DNA from: Prauserella cavernicola
Lineage (GTDB): Bacteria > Actinomycetota > Actinomycetes > Mycobacteriales > Pseudonocardiaceae
Direction of reading: 5' to 3'
Assembly: GCF_016595675.1 (NCBI RefSeq)
Contig: NZ_JAENJH010000001.1
Location: 1,014,158-1,078,157, forward strand
Length of the DNA stretch: 64,000 nt
Part shown: in pieces, positions 16,666 to 24,914 of the stretch
How the letters are laid out: the number at the start of each line of letters is the position of its first letter
Numbering within the stretch: position 1 is the stretch's first letter
The notes under the pieces: generated by a model
The model's database searches: none
What the model was told of the DNA's origin: nothing
What the model saw: only the letters and a program-made list of their open reading frames with translations
Made by a program: the position numbers and the translations under genes

Positions 16666-17247
16666 ATGCCCGTGCCCCGATCCCTCGACCGCCGCAGCCG
16701 CCGGTCGCGCGCGGCCCTGGAGTCCGCGCTGCTGGAGCTGATCGCCGAGCGCGATCTGACGCAGCTCGCGGTCTCCGACGTGACCGGACGCGCCGACGTG
16801 CACCGCTCGACGTTCTACGAGCACTACACCGATGTGCACGACCTGGCCGCGTCGGCGTGCACCTCGATGTTCGACGAGCTGCTGTCGGCGACCTCGCGAC
16901 TGTCCACCGGCGACGGCACCGCGGACTCGGCGCGGGACTCGCTGACGACGGTGTTCGCCCACGTCGCCGAGCACCGGCGGCTGTACCGGTCGCTGCTGGG
17001 CCCCGACGGCAGTGCCCGCGTGCTCAACCACCTGCTGGAGCGCACCGCGGACTCCGTGCGCCACGGCATGGCCGAGTCGGGCGCGAAGTCCACATCGGAC
17101 TCTTCGCCGGTGTCGGCGTTCCTGGCGGGAGCGCTGCTCGGCGTCATCATCGACTGGCTGCGGCGGGACTGTGGACAGGATCCGGAACGGCTTAGCGAAG
17201 CGGTGTGGCCGCACCTGATCGCCGCTACCGGGGCGACGCGGCGCTGA
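16666..17247 (+). CDS. TetR-family transcriptional regulator
   Basis: A 193-residue regulator. The N-terminal helix-turn-helix reads LLELIAERDLTQLAVSDVTGRADVHRSTFYEHYTDVHDL, the canonical TetR DNA-binding region. The remaining helices form the ligand/dimer domain and are poorly conserved. The ATG is preceded by TAGACT eight bases upstream and no clear Shine-Dalgarno sequence, which suggests a leaderless transcript. GTG 16660 is an alternative start. Divergent from the SDR at 15746-16570, its likely target. Confidence 0.82.
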   Translation: MPVPRSLDRRSRRSRAALESALLELIAERDLTQLAVSDVTGRADVHRSTFYEHYTDVHDLAASACTSMFDELLSATSRLSTGDGTADSARDSLTTVFAHVAEHRRLYRSLLGPDGSARVLNHLLERTADSVRHGMAESGAKSTSDSSPVSAFLAGALLGVIIDWLRRDCGQDPERLSEAVWPHLIAATGATRR

Positions 17248-17252
17248 CCCGC

Positions 17253-17346
17253 TCACCAGCGCTCCGGCACTTCCCGCAGATCCGGGCAGCAGGCCCTCGA
17301 CACGGCGCAGCTCACCGGGCACCACGGCCGGTTCGAACAACGGCAC
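17253..17346 (-). pseudogene. possible 5' gene remnant, 30 codons with one frameshift
   Basis: A GTG at 17346 is preceded by an ideal GGGGAG site five bases away. It opens a frame reading MPLFEPAVVPGELRRVEG. Removing one base in the CCCGGATC run lets it continue as LLPDLREVPERW and stop just after the end of tetR. The length is 94 bases, i.e. 31 codons plus one. Upstream on the same strand are a C9/G9 tract (17354-17362), a 12-bp palindrome and a TAGGAT -10-like box. It may be the truncated start of a lost gene, or chance. Confidence 0.2.
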
Positions 17347-17385
17347 CGCTTCTCCCCCCCCCACACATCGGACGATCGCGCGGCC

Positions 17386-17413
17386 GTCACCGGATGGCGG
17401 CCCATCCGGTGAC
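17386..17413. promoter_or_regulatory. 12-bp perfect palindrome between tetR and SDR
   Basis: GTCACCGGATGG, CGGC, then CCATCCGGTGAC: a perfect 12-bp inverted repeat with a 4-base spacer in a 250-base gap between two convergent genes. It could be an operator for the remnant promoter on the minus strand or a transcription terminator for tetR. No T tract follows on the + strand. Confidence 0.45.
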
Positions 17414-17475
17414 GTCCTCGCTATCCTACAGATGTCGGAGAGACTCGAAGTGTCGCTGTGTTCCCGAAAGCACGC

Positions 17476-17500
17476 GAGGCCCCGGCTCCACCGGGGCCTC
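17476..17500 (-). terminator. GC-rich hairpin at the end of the TRAP/SDR operon
   Basis: GAGGCCCCGG and CCGGGGCCTC form a perfect 10-bp stem with a CTCCA loop. It begins at the stop codon of the minus-strand SDR and serves as the terminator of the TRAP-SDR unit; it may also stop transcripts from tetR. Confidence 0.7.
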
Positions 17501-18272
17501 AGCCGATCGCGGCGCCGCCACAGACCTTCAGCACCTGGCCGGTGACGAACGCCGCGCCCGGCGAGGCCAGGTAGGCCACGGCCGCGCCGACCTCCTCCGG
17601 CTCGCCCATCCGCTGGATCACCTGGTCGTCGAGCGCGTAGGTGACCGACGTGGTCAGCGGGGTGGCGATCGGACCGGGAGCCACCGAGTTGCACGTGATC
17701 CCGTACGGGCCGACCTCCTTGGCCAGCCACTTGGTCAGCGCGATGACGCCGCCCTTGGACGCGGCGTAGGCGGGGCCCGACCGGCCAGCGCCCTCGCCGC
17801 CCGAGCGGGGGCCGCCCATGATCCCGGAGATCGAGCTGATGTTGATGATCCTGCCCTCGCCCCGGTCCTTCATGTGCGGATGCACGGCGGCGCGGCTGTA
17901 GAGGAACATGCCGTGCAGGTTGGTGTCGAGATCGCGGTGCCACTCGCCCTCGGTCAGTGCGTCCAGCCCGGCGCGACTCGCCGTGCCCGCGTTGTTCACC
18001 AGCACGTCGATCTTGCCGAACTCGGCGACGAGCTCGTCCACCGAGCGCCGGACCTCGTCCTCGTCGCGTACGTCGACCTTGCGGTAGGCGAAGCGCTGCG
18101 CCGGGAACTCCTCTCGCAGCTCGGCCACCGGGTCGACGTCGTCGGCGAGGTCCACCACCAGCACGTCGGCGCCCTGGCCCGCGAGGACCCTCGCGGTGGC
18201 CAGTCCGATACCCCTGGCGCCTCCGGTGACGAGTGCGACCTGTCCGGCGAGGTCGAACGGGTTCACGGCCAT
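17499..18272 (-). CDS. SDR family oxidoreductase (FabG-like)
   Basis: A 257-residue classical short-chain dehydrogenase: TGGARGIGLA for cofactor binding, NNAG at the end of strand 4, INISSISG with the catalytic Ser, YAASKGG with Tyr and Lys, and PGPIATPL. GGGAGGGGAG precedes the ATG. It is the last gene of the dctP-dctQ-dctM operon, 27 bases after dctM, so it should act on whatever the TRAP carrier imports, probably a hydroxy acid. Acidic residues after strand 2 (VVDLADDVD) favour NAD(H) over NADP(H). Confidence 0.85.
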   Translation of the reverse strand: MAVNPFDLAGQVALVTGGARGIGLATARVLAGQGADVLVVDLADDVDPVAELREEFPAQRFAYRKVDVRDEDEVRRSVDELVAEFGKIDVLVNNAGTASRAGLDALTEGEWHRDLDTNLHGMFLYSRAAVHPHMKDRGEGRIINISSISGIMGGPRSGGEGAGRSGPAYAASKGGVIALTKWLAKEVGPYGITCNSVAPGPIATPLTTSVTYALDDQVIQRMGEPEEVGAAVAYLASPGAAFVTGQVLKVCGGAAIG

Positions 18273-18299
18273 CTTCTCCCCTCCCTGGAATGGAACACG

Positions 18300-19640
18300 C
18301 TAGAAACCGAGCAGATCGGGCAGCCAGTTGGACAGTGCGGGCACGTAGGACACGAGCAGCACCACCACGAGCCCCGCGACGAAGAACGGCCGGATGCCCT
18401 TGACCACCTCGACGAGCGAGATGCGCGCGATCCCGGCGGCCACGAACAGGTTCACGCCCACGGGCGGTGTCACCAGTCCCAGCGCCAGGTTCACGACCAT
18501 CAGCACGCCGATGGTGGTCACGTCGACGCCGACCTCGAGCAGGACCGGCGCGATGATCGGGATGAACAGGTACAGCGCCGACACCGCGTCGATGAACGCG
18601 CCCACCACGAGCAGCAGGATGACCGCCAGCAGGATGATGAGGTACTTGTTGTCGGTCAGCCCGAGCAGTGCGTCGGACACGCCCGCCGCGATGTCGTTGA
18701 CGGTCACCACGTAGGCGAACACCGAGGCCGCACCGACGATGAGCATCACCACGGCCGACTGCGCCGCCGCCGTCGTGAAGATCCGGTACAGCTGCGCGGG
18801 CTTGATCTCGCGGTAGAACAGCATCCCGACGAGCAGCGCGTACGTGGCGGCGACCACCGCCGACTCGGTGGGCGTGACGATCCCGCCGTAGATTCCGCCG
18901 AGGATGATCACCGGCAGCAGCAGCCCGGGAAGCGCCTTGCCGACCGCGCGGACGAAGCTTTCCTTCTGGGGTCCATCTCCGCCGGTGACCGCGGGCGCCT
19001 GCGCGGCGCCGGGACCGCCCGAGGTGGCCATGGCGGGCGCCTTCCTCGGCAGGAACAGGCACGCGATCACCAGTGCGACGGCCAGCATGATGCCCGGCAC
19101 GACGCCCGCCACGAACAACCGGACGATCGAGACGCCCGAGAAGTCGCTGACGACCACGGCGAAGATGATGAACGCGATGCTCGGCGGCACGATGATGCCC
19201 ATCGAGCCCGCGGTGGCCATGAGCGACGACGCGTGCCGCGCGGAGTAGCCCTGGCGGATCAGCGCCGGGATCAGGATGGAGCCGATCGCGGCGACCGTCG
19301 CGGGCCCGGAGCCGGAGATCGCGGAGAAGAAGAACGCCGCCACGATCACCACGATCGCCAGGCCGTGCTTGCGCTGCCCCACACACGCGTGGGCGAAGTC
19401 GACGAGCCTGCGGGAGATGCCCGCGTACTCCATGATCACGCCCGCGAGGATGAAGAACGGGATCGCCAGCAGGGTCTCCGACGACACCGACGAGACGAAC
19501 ACGCTCGGCACCAGCGACAGCTCACCGAGCCCGCCCATCACCACCAACGAGCACACCGCGGACACGCCGAGCGCGAACGCCACCGGCACGCCCAGCATCA
19601 GCAGGACGAGAAACGCTCCGAAGAGAACTACCCCGATCAC
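18300..19640 (-). CDS. dctM: TRAP transporter large permease DctM
   Basis: A 446-residue integral membrane protein of the DctM family with about 12 hydrophobic segments. It starts VIGVVLFGAFLVLLMLGVPVAFALG. Conserved family pieces include IPFFILAGVIMEYAGIS, AISGSGPATVAAIGSILIPALIRQGY and, near the end, GLVTPPVGVNLFVAAGI. It forms the transport channel with DctQ, driven by ion gradients. The GTG start lies in GTGA shared with the dctQ stop, with GAGGAGG upstream, so translation is coupled. Confidence 0.92.
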   Translation of the reverse strand: MIGVVLFGAFLVLLMLGVPVAFALGVSAVCSLVVMGGLGELSLVPSVFVSSVSSETLLAIPFFILAGVIMEYAGISRRLVDFAHACVGQRKHGLAIVVIVAAFFFSAISGSGPATVAAIGSILIPALIRQGYSARHASSLMATAGSMGIIVPPSIAFIIFAVVVSDFSGVSIVRLFVAGVVPGIMLAVALVIACLFLPRKAPAMATSGGPGAAQAPAVTGGDGPQKESFVRAVGKALPGLLLPVIILGGIYGGIVTPTESAVVAATYALLVGMLFYREIKPAQLYRIFTTAAAQSAVVMLIVGAASVFAYVVTVNDIAAGVSDALLGLTDNKYLIILLAVILLLVVGAFIDAVSALYLFIPIIAPVLLEVGVDVTTIGVLMVVNLALGLVTPPVGVNLFVAAGIARISLVEVVKGIRPFFVAGLVVVLLVSYVPALSNWLPDLLGF

Positions 19641-20146
19641 CGGCCGTCCTCCTCGTTGTCGTCGCTGATCGCGGCGTCGGCGGTCGTCGTGCGGAACCCG
19701 GCCCTGCCAGCCTGGATCGTGCGGTAGGCGCCGAGCAGCGCCCCGACCGGCAGCGCGATCGTGAACAGCCACTGCGGCACGCCGATGGACGGTGTCGCCC
19801 TGCCTCGCTCCGCCTGCTGCAGGGCCAGTTCGAGCCCGAAGACCAGCAGCACGGCGAGGAACACGAGGATCGACAGCGTGATGAGCACGGTCATGGTGGC
19901 GCGCACGGCGCCGCGGGCGCGTTCGTGCAAGGCGCTGAAGCCCAGGTGCGCGCCCTCTCGCAGCCCGATCACCGCGCCCATCATGAGCATCCACACCGCG
20001 AGGTTCACGGTGAGCTCGGAGGTGAAGGCGAGCGAGGCGTTGAGGAAGTAGCGGGACAGGACGTTGACGAAGGCCACGAGGGCCACGGCGGCGAACGGAA
20101 TCGCGGCCAGCAGGTTCTCGACGGTGGCGAGGCGACGGTCGAACAC
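19637..20146 (-). CDS. dctQ: TRAP transporter small permease DctQ
   Basis: A 169-residue four-helix membrane protein of the DctQ family: an amphipathic start RRLATVENLLAAIPFAAVALVAF, then SRYFLNASLAFTSELTVNLAVWM and the characteristic GLREGAHLGF. It pairs with DctM. GTG start with GGGGAG lying inside the end of dctP; it overlaps dctM by four bases. Confidence 0.9.
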   Translation of the reverse strand: MFDRRLATVENLLAAIPFAAVALVAFVNVLSRYFLNASLAFTSELTVNLAVWMLMMGAVIGLREGAHLGFSALHERARGAVRATMTVLITLSILVFLAVLLVFGLELALQQAERGRATPSIGVPQWLFTIALPVGALLGAYRTIQAGRAGFRTTTADAAISDDNEEDGR

Positions 20147-20148
20147 GC

Positions 20149-21156
20149 TCAGCTCCCCGGGTTCACGGCCGAGGTCAGGGTCTCGCCCCAGACCGGCTCG
20201 TACTCGTCGTAGAGCGGCTGCATCGCCGTCCGGAAGGCGTTCACCTGCTCGTCGGTGAGCCGGGTGACGTCCATGAGCCCGGCGTGCCGGTCGATCTCGG
20301 TCTGTTCGAGGTCGCGGCTTGCCTGGACCTGGAAGTCGTTGGCCTCCTCGGCGGCGTCGAGCACGATCCGCTGGTCGGCCTCACCGAGCGAGTCGAACAG
20401 CTCCTGGTTCATGCCGAGCACCAGCGGGTCGTAGACGTAGTTCCAGACCGTGAGGTACTCCTGCACCTCGGCCAGGCCGGACGACGCGATCACGTCCATC
20501 GGGTTCTCCTGGCCCTCGATGGTCCCCTGCTGCAGCGAGGTGAAGACCTCCGAGAAGTTCATCGTGGTCGGGTTGGCGCCCATCCCGCGGTAGATGTCGG
20601 TGAACAGCCCGATGCCGGGGATCCTGATCTTGATGCCGTCGAGGTCGTCCGGCGTGCGGACGGGTCGGACGTTGTTGGAGACCTGGCGGAACCCGCTCTC
20701 GCCGAAGCCGAGCATCTTCACGCCGTACTCCGCGCACAGATCCTCGTAGGCCTCGCGCGCACCGCTCTCGATGGCGCGGTCGGCGTCCTCGTAGTCCTGG
20801 TACAGGAACGGGGCGTTGATGGCACCGAACCGGGGGTCGATGCCCGCGTAGATGATCGTGGAGTTGTAGGAGAAGTCCTTGCTCCCGCTCATCAGCTGCT
20901 CGACACCCGCGGCCGGGTCGCCCGCCGAGAGCTGCTCGCTGGTGAACACCTTCAGTTGCATCCGGCCGTCCGACTCGCGTTCGAGCGCGTCGGCGAACCG
21001 CTGGGAAGCCTGGTACCACGTGGACGACTCACCGGTCGTGACCGTCATGTTCCAGGTGTGGACCTCATCGCCGGGCACCGCGGCCACCGGCCCACATCCG
21101 CTCAGTGCCAGGCAGGCCAGCACGGCGACGCCGCGCAGCCGGCGCTTCGACATCAT
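20149..21156 (-). CDS. dctP: TRAP transporter substrate-binding lipoprotein DctP
   Basis: A 335-residue extracytoplasmic solute receptor. Lipoprotein signal peptide MMSKRRLRGVAVLACLALSGC with lipidated Cys21. The DctP core includes LEFTS-like LKVFTSEQL, NAPFLYQDYEDADRAI, the carboxylate-binding region IKIRIPGIGLFTDIYRGMG with its conserved Arg, NPTTMNFSEVFTSLQQGTIEGQENP, and NYVYDPLVLGMNQ. The Arg and Asn/Glu of these blocks bind organic acid carboxylates in this family. GAGGAG lies eight bases before the first of two ATGs. It is first in its operon and faces iclR across a shared promoter region. Confidence 0.92.
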   Translation of the reverse strand: MMSKRRLRGVAVLACLALSGCGPVAAVPGDEVHTWNMTVTTGESSTWYQASQRFADALERESDGRMQLKVFTSEQLSAGDPAAGVEQLMSGSKDFSYNSTIIYAGIDPRFGAINAPFLYQDYEDADRAIESGAREAYEDLCAEYGVKMLGFGESGFRQVSNNVRPVRTPDDLDGIKIRIPGIGLFTDIYRGMGANPTTMNFSEVFTSLQQGTIEGQENPMDVIASSGLAEVQEYLTVWNYVYDPLVLGMNQELFDSLGEADQRIVLDAAEEANDFQVQASRDLEQTEIDRHAGLMDVTRLTDEQVNAFRTAMQPLYDEYEPVWGETLTSAVNPGS

Positions 21157-21243
21157 TGTCCGTTCTCCTCGTCCGCTCCGATGGGAGGCCCACTGATGGT
21201 GGGAGGAGCCGGTCACCGAAGTCAATGCCGCTTCGCGATCTCT

Positions 21244-21260
21244 GGTCCACATTATGGACC
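21244..21260. promoter_or_regulatory. IclR operator-like repeat 1
   Basis: GGTCCACATTATGGACC is an inverted repeat GGTCCA-N5-TGGACC. It matches repeat 2 (21354-21370) at 15 of 17 positions. It lies between the divergent dctP and iclR genes, 87 bases from the dctP start, and is a likely binding site for the adjacent IclR regulator. Confidence 0.6.
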
Positions 21261-21298
21261 GTTGCGAGGTCGTCGGTTCTCTGCTCATCATGGTTCTC

Positions 21299-22180
21299 AT
21301 GAGCGCCGATGCCGAGCCGCGACCGTTGCGAGAACGCGGCAACCTCGCTCGACGGTCCGCATCATGGACCATCGCGCACGCCACGGAGACGGGCGCCGAG
21401 CCGGCGGGCGCGCAGAGCATCCAGCGGGCGCTCGTGCTGCTGAACCTCGTGGCCGTGCTGGCGCGGGACCGGCCGGGCGGGGTGTCGCTGTCCGAGCTGA
21501 CCCGGGTCAGCGAGCGACCGAAGGCGAGCGTGCGGCGGGTGCTGCTGGCACTCGTGCAGGCCGGCTACGTCGAACAGGATCCCGAGACCTCGCGCTACCG
21601 CCTCGGCCTGCAGGCGGCCGTGCTCGGTGAGCTCGCGAGCCAGGGCGCCGACCGGCTCGGCGCGGTCAGCACCGACAGCCTCATCCGACTGTCCGATGTG
21701 TCCTCGGACACCGCGTTCCTCACCGTGCGGCACGGCAGCTACGCGGTGTGCGCGCGCAGGCAGGAGGGACCGGGCCCGATTCGCAACTACGCGCTCGCCG
21801 TGGGCGACCGTCACCCGCTCGGCGTGGGTGCGGGCAGCCTGGCGCTGCTGAGCGCGCTACCCGACGACGAGGTCGCCGCGGTGCTCTCCGCCACGGCGGC
21901 CGCCCGCGCGCAGTACCCGCGCTTCGACGACGAGACGCTGCACCGTCTGGTGCGGCGCTCGCGCAAGGCGGGCTACGCGCTCAACGACGGCCTGTTCATC
22001 GCGGGCTCGTGGGCCGTGGGCGTCGTGGTCCGCGACGCCGACGACCGACCCGTGGCCGCGCTCAGTGTCGCGACCATCGCAGAACGCCTGGGCAGACAGC
22101 GCCGGGAGGAACTCGTCGAGGTCCTGCAGCGCGAAGCCGAGACCATGCACACCGCACTCACCCGGAGGACCCAGCCATGA
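21299..22180 (+). CDS. IclR-family transcriptional regulator
   Basis: A regulator of about 293 residues. The winged helix begins near QSIQRALVLLNLVAVLA and has LSELTRVSERPKASVRRVLLALVQAGYVEQD; the effector domain contains SSDTAFLTVRHGSYAVCARR and GAGSLALLSALP. The start is uncertain: ATG 21254, 21290 and 21299 are in frame, none with a clear ribosome-binding site, and the second operator-like repeat lies inside the N-terminal codons. It shares ATGA with the thiolase gene, so it heads that operon, and it is divergent from the TRAP operon. IclR proteins of catabolic loci usually sense the aromatic or organic acid substrate. Confidence 0.82.
   Translation: MSADAEPRPLRERGNLARRSASWTIAHATETGAEPAGAQSIQRALVLLNLVAVLARDRPGGVSLSELTRVSERPKASVRRVLLALVQAGYVEQDPETSRYRLGLQAAVLGELASQGADRLGAVSTDSLIRLSDVSSDTAFLTVRHGSYAVCARRQEGPGPIRNYALAVGDRHPLGVGAGSLALLSALPDDEVAAVLSATAAARAQYPRFDDETLHRLVRRSRKAGYALNDGLFIAGSWAVGVVVRDADDRPVAALSVATIAERLGRQRREELVEVLQREAETMHTALTRRTQP
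21354..21370. promoter_or_regulatory. IclR operator-like repeat 2
   Basis: GGTCCGCATCATGGACC, 110 bases (start to start) from repeat 1 and nearly identical to it. It is located within the 5' codons of iclR, which is suitable for looping or roadblock autorepression with repeat 1. Confidence 0.55.
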
Positions 22181-23349
22181 CCACCTCGCCCAGCATCATC
22201 GGATGGGCGCACTCCGCGTTCGGCAAGGCGGCCGAACCCGACGTGGAGGCTCTGCTCGCGTCCGTCACCGGCTCGGCGCTCGACCACGCCGGGGTCGGCG
22301 CGGGCGAGCTCGACGGCGTGTTCGTCGGCGTCTTCAACGGCGGTTTGTCCCGCCAGGGTTTCGAGGCCGGGCTGGTGGGTTCGGGCCGTCCCGAGCTGGC
22401 ACGGGTTCCCGCCCTGCACGCCGAGAACGCGTGTGCCACGGGCTCGGCCGCGCTGTACGCGGCGCTGGACTTCGTGCAGTCGGGGCGCGGCAGGATCGCG
22501 CTCGTCGCGGGGGCGGAGAAGATGACCACCGCGCGGCCGGAGGTGCTCAACGACGCGCTGCTCACCGCCTCCTACCGCCGGGAGGAGGAGCAGGCGGGCA
22601 GCTTCGCCGGGGTGTTCGCCGACATCGCGCGGAGCTACTTCGAGCGCTACGGCGACCACCGCGAGACGCTGGCCCGCATCGCGGCGAAGAACCACCGCAA
22701 CGGCGTCGACAACCCGCACGCACACCTGCGTAAGGACGTCGGCTTCGACTTCTGCAACGAGGTGTCCGACCGCAACCCGCTCGTCGCGGACCCGTTGCGC
22801 CGTACCGACTGCTCGCTGGTGTCCGACGGCGCCGCCGCGGTGGTCGTGGCCGCGCCGGACGTCGCGGCCTCCGCACAGCGCGCCATCACGTGGCGCGCTC
22901 GCGCGCAGGCCAACGACCACCTGCCGCTGAGCCGCAGGGACGACGTGCTCGAGTTCGCCGGGGCCAGGGACGCGTTCGCGCGCGCCATGGCGGCGGCGGG
23001 ATCGGGACTGTCCGATCTGGACCTGATGGAGACCCACGACTGCTTCACCATCGCCGAGCTGCTGCAGTACGAGGCGTTCGGCCTCACCGAACCGGGCAAG
23101 GGCGCCACCGCCCTCGACGCGGGGCTGACCGAGCGGACCGGCACGCTGCCGGTGAACCCCTCGGGCGGGCTCAAGGCCAAGGGGCACCCGATCGGCGCGA
23201 CGGGCATCTCCCAGCACATCATGGCGTCGCTGCAACTGACCGGTGAGGCGGGCGGCATGCAGGTCGAGGGCGCGCAGCTCGCGGGCGTGTTCAACATGGG
23301 CGGCGTCGCCGTGGCCAACTACTTCTCCGTGCTGGAGCGGCTCCGGTGA
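22177..23349 (+). CDS. thiolase-family acyltransferase (SCP-x/lipid-transfer type)
   Basis: A 390-residue thiolase homologue. The nucleophile is Cys86 in HAENACATGSAA. Later blocks are METHDCFTIAELLQYE and, near the C-terminus, NPSGGLKAKGHPIGATGISQ with the conserved His. The first active-site region and the His-Asp-Cys block match the SCP-x/nonspecific lipid-transfer thiolase branch rather than biosynthetic acetoacetyl-CoA thiolases. These cleave or form beta-ketoacyl-CoA thioesters, often of branched or steroid-like acyl chains. ATG overlaps the iclR stop and is preceded by GGAGGA. With the adjacent CoA ligase it suggests activation of an acid and thiolytic cleavage. Confidence 0.83.
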   Translation: MTTSPSIIGWAHSAFGKAAEPDVEALLASVTGSALDHAGVGAGELDGVFVGVFNGGLSRQGFEAGLVGSGRPELARVPALHAENACATGSAALYAALDFVQSGRGRIALVAGAEKMTTARPEVLNDALLTASYRREEEQAGSFAGVFADIARSYFERYGDHRETLARIAAKNHRNGVDNPHAHLRKDVGFDFCNEVSDRNPLVADPLRRTDCSLVSDGAAAVVVAAPDVAASAQRAITWRARAQANDHLPLSRRDDVLEFAGARDAFARAMAAAGSGLSDLDLMETHDCFTIAELLQYEAFGLTEPGKGATALDAGLTERTGTLPVNPSGGLKAKGHPIGATGISQHIMASLQLTGEAGGMQVEGAQLAGVFNMGGVAVANYFSVLERLR

Positions 23350-24914
23350 ACGCACCCAACCGGCGTGCGGTCAACCTGGCGCACCTGCTCACCGCCACGG
23401 CCCGCAGACTGCCCGGCCACGACGCGCTGGTGCACGGCCCGGCACGGCTCACCTGGGCCGAGTTGAACGACCGTGTCGACGCCGTGGCGGCGGAGCTGCG
23501 CCGCCGGGGCGTCGGGCGCGGCGACGCGGTGCTCGTGCACTCCCCCAACCACGTCGAGCTGGTCACGACGATGTTCGGCGTGTGGCGGGCCGGTGCGGTG
23601 TTCGCCCCGGCCAACTACCGGCTCACGCCGGCCGAGGTGGCCGGGCTGGCCGAGCTCACCCGGCCGACGGCACTGGTGTGCCACGTGGACTACGCGGGGC
23701 ACGCGGCGGCCGTCGCCGACGTGGCCGAACTGCGTGGCGGCACGCTGTGGCTCGGCGCCGAGCCGGGTGCCGGCGACGCGCTGGCGTCGCTGCCGCCCGC
23801 CGGTCCGCAGGCCGACGAGGCGGTGCGCGACGGCGACCACGCCTGGTACTTCTTCACCTCCGGTACCAGCGGCAGGCCGAAGGCCGTGGTGCTGACGCAC
23901 GACCAGATGGGCTTCGTGGTCAACAACCACCTGTGCGACCTGATGCCGGGCCTCGGCGAGTCCGACGCCCAGATCGTGGTGGCACCGCTCTCGCACGGCG
24001 CGGGCGTGCACCTGCTGCCACAGGTCGCGCGCGGCGCGAAGACCGTGCTGCCCACCTCGGCGAGCCTGGACCCGGCCGAGATCTGGCGGCTGGTCGAGGC
24101 CGAGCGGGTGACCAATGCGTTCACCGTGCCGACGATCCTCACGGCGCTGACGCAGTCGCCCGAGGCGGCGGGCCGCGACCTCTCGTCGCTGCGGTACGTG
24201 ATCTACGCGGGCGCACCGATGTACCGGACCGACCAGGAACGCGCCCGCGAGGTGCTCGGGGACGTGCTCGTGCAGTACTACGGGCTCGGCGAGGTCACCG
24301 GCAACATCACGGTGCTGCCCCCGGCCCAGCACGGCCGCCCCTCCCCTGACGGCGTCGAGTTCGGCACGTGCGGGTATCCGAGGACCGGCATGCAGGTGAG
24401 CATCCAGGACTCCGAGGGCGCCGAGCTCCCTGCCGGCGAGCAGGGCGAGATCTGCGTGGCGGGACCGGCGGTGTTCGCCGGGTACCTCAACAACGACGAG
24501 GCCAACGCCGCATCGTTTCGGGACGGCTGGTTCCGCACCGGCGATCTCGGCATGGTCGACGGCGAAGGCTACGTCTACGTGACCGGCCGCGCCTCCGACA
24601 TGTTCATCTCCGGCGGGTCCAATGTGTACCCGAGGGAGATCGAGGAACGCCTGCTGCGCCATCCGTCGGTCGCCGAGGTGGCCGTGGTCGGTGTGCCGGA
24701 CCCGAAGTGGGGCGAGATCGGCGTCGCCGTGTGCGTGGCCGACGGCGGCCCCGCCGACGACGAGGACCTGCGGTCGTGGCTGTCGGAGACGCTGGCCCGG
24801 TACAAGATCCCGAAGCGGTTCGTGTGGTGGGACGACATCCCGAAGTCCGGCTACGGCAAGGTCGTCAAGCGCACGATCCGCGAGCGCCTCGAGCACGACC
24901 GGGCGGCGTCGTGA
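23346..24914 (+). CDS. acyl-CoA synthetase (class I AMP-forming, FadD-like)
   Basis: A 522-residue adenylate-forming ligase. The P-loop is YFFTSGTSGRPKAVVLTH. Motif YYGLGEVTGNI binds AMP. GWFRTGDLGMVDGEGYVYVTGR holds the hinge Asp, and KSGYGKVVKR carries the catalytic Lys near the C-terminus. It activates a carboxylic acid as its CoA thioester in the cytoplasm. The acyl pocket motif (VIYAGAPM) is similar to medium-chain and aryl acid ligases and does not fix the substrate. GTG start shares GTGA with the thiolase stop. It is likely to activate the acid imported by the divergent TRAP system. Confidence 0.87.
   Translation: MNAPNRRAVNLAHLLTATARRLPGHDALVHGPARLTWAELNDRVDAVAAELRRRGVGRGDAVLVHSPNHVELVTTMFGVWRAGAVFAPANYRLTPAEVAGLAELTRPTALVCHVDYAGHAAAVADVAELRGGTLWLGAEPGAGDALASLPPAGPQADEAVRDGDHAWYFFTSGTSGRPKAVVLTHDQMGFVVNNHLCDLMPGLGESDAQIVVAPLSHGAGVHLLPQVARGAKTVLPTSASLDPAEIWRLVEAERVTNAFTVPTILTALTQSPEAAGRDLSSLRYVIYAGAPMYRTDQERAREVLGDVLVQYYGLGEVTGNITVLPPAQHGRPSPDGVEFGTCGYPRTGMQVSIQDSEGAELPAGEQGEICVAGPAVFAGYLNNDEANAASFRDGWFRTGDLGMVDGEGYVYVTGRASDMFISGGSNVYPREIEERLLRHPSVAEVAVVGVPDPKWGEIGVAVCVADGGPADDEDLRSWLSETLARYKIPKRFVWWDDIPKSGYGKVVKRTIRERLEHDRAAS

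Noticed and set aside
16567..19386. A 939-codon minus-strand frame crossing tetR, the gap and the SDR
   Set aside because: It reads tetR in antisense and the SDR/dctM region out of frame. Only the short piece at 17253-17346 looked gene-like.
21254..21298. Earlier iclR start at ATG 21254
   Set aside because: It would place codons directly on operator 1 with no ribosome-binding site, and the extra residues do not resemble an IclR N-terminus. The choice remains uncertain.
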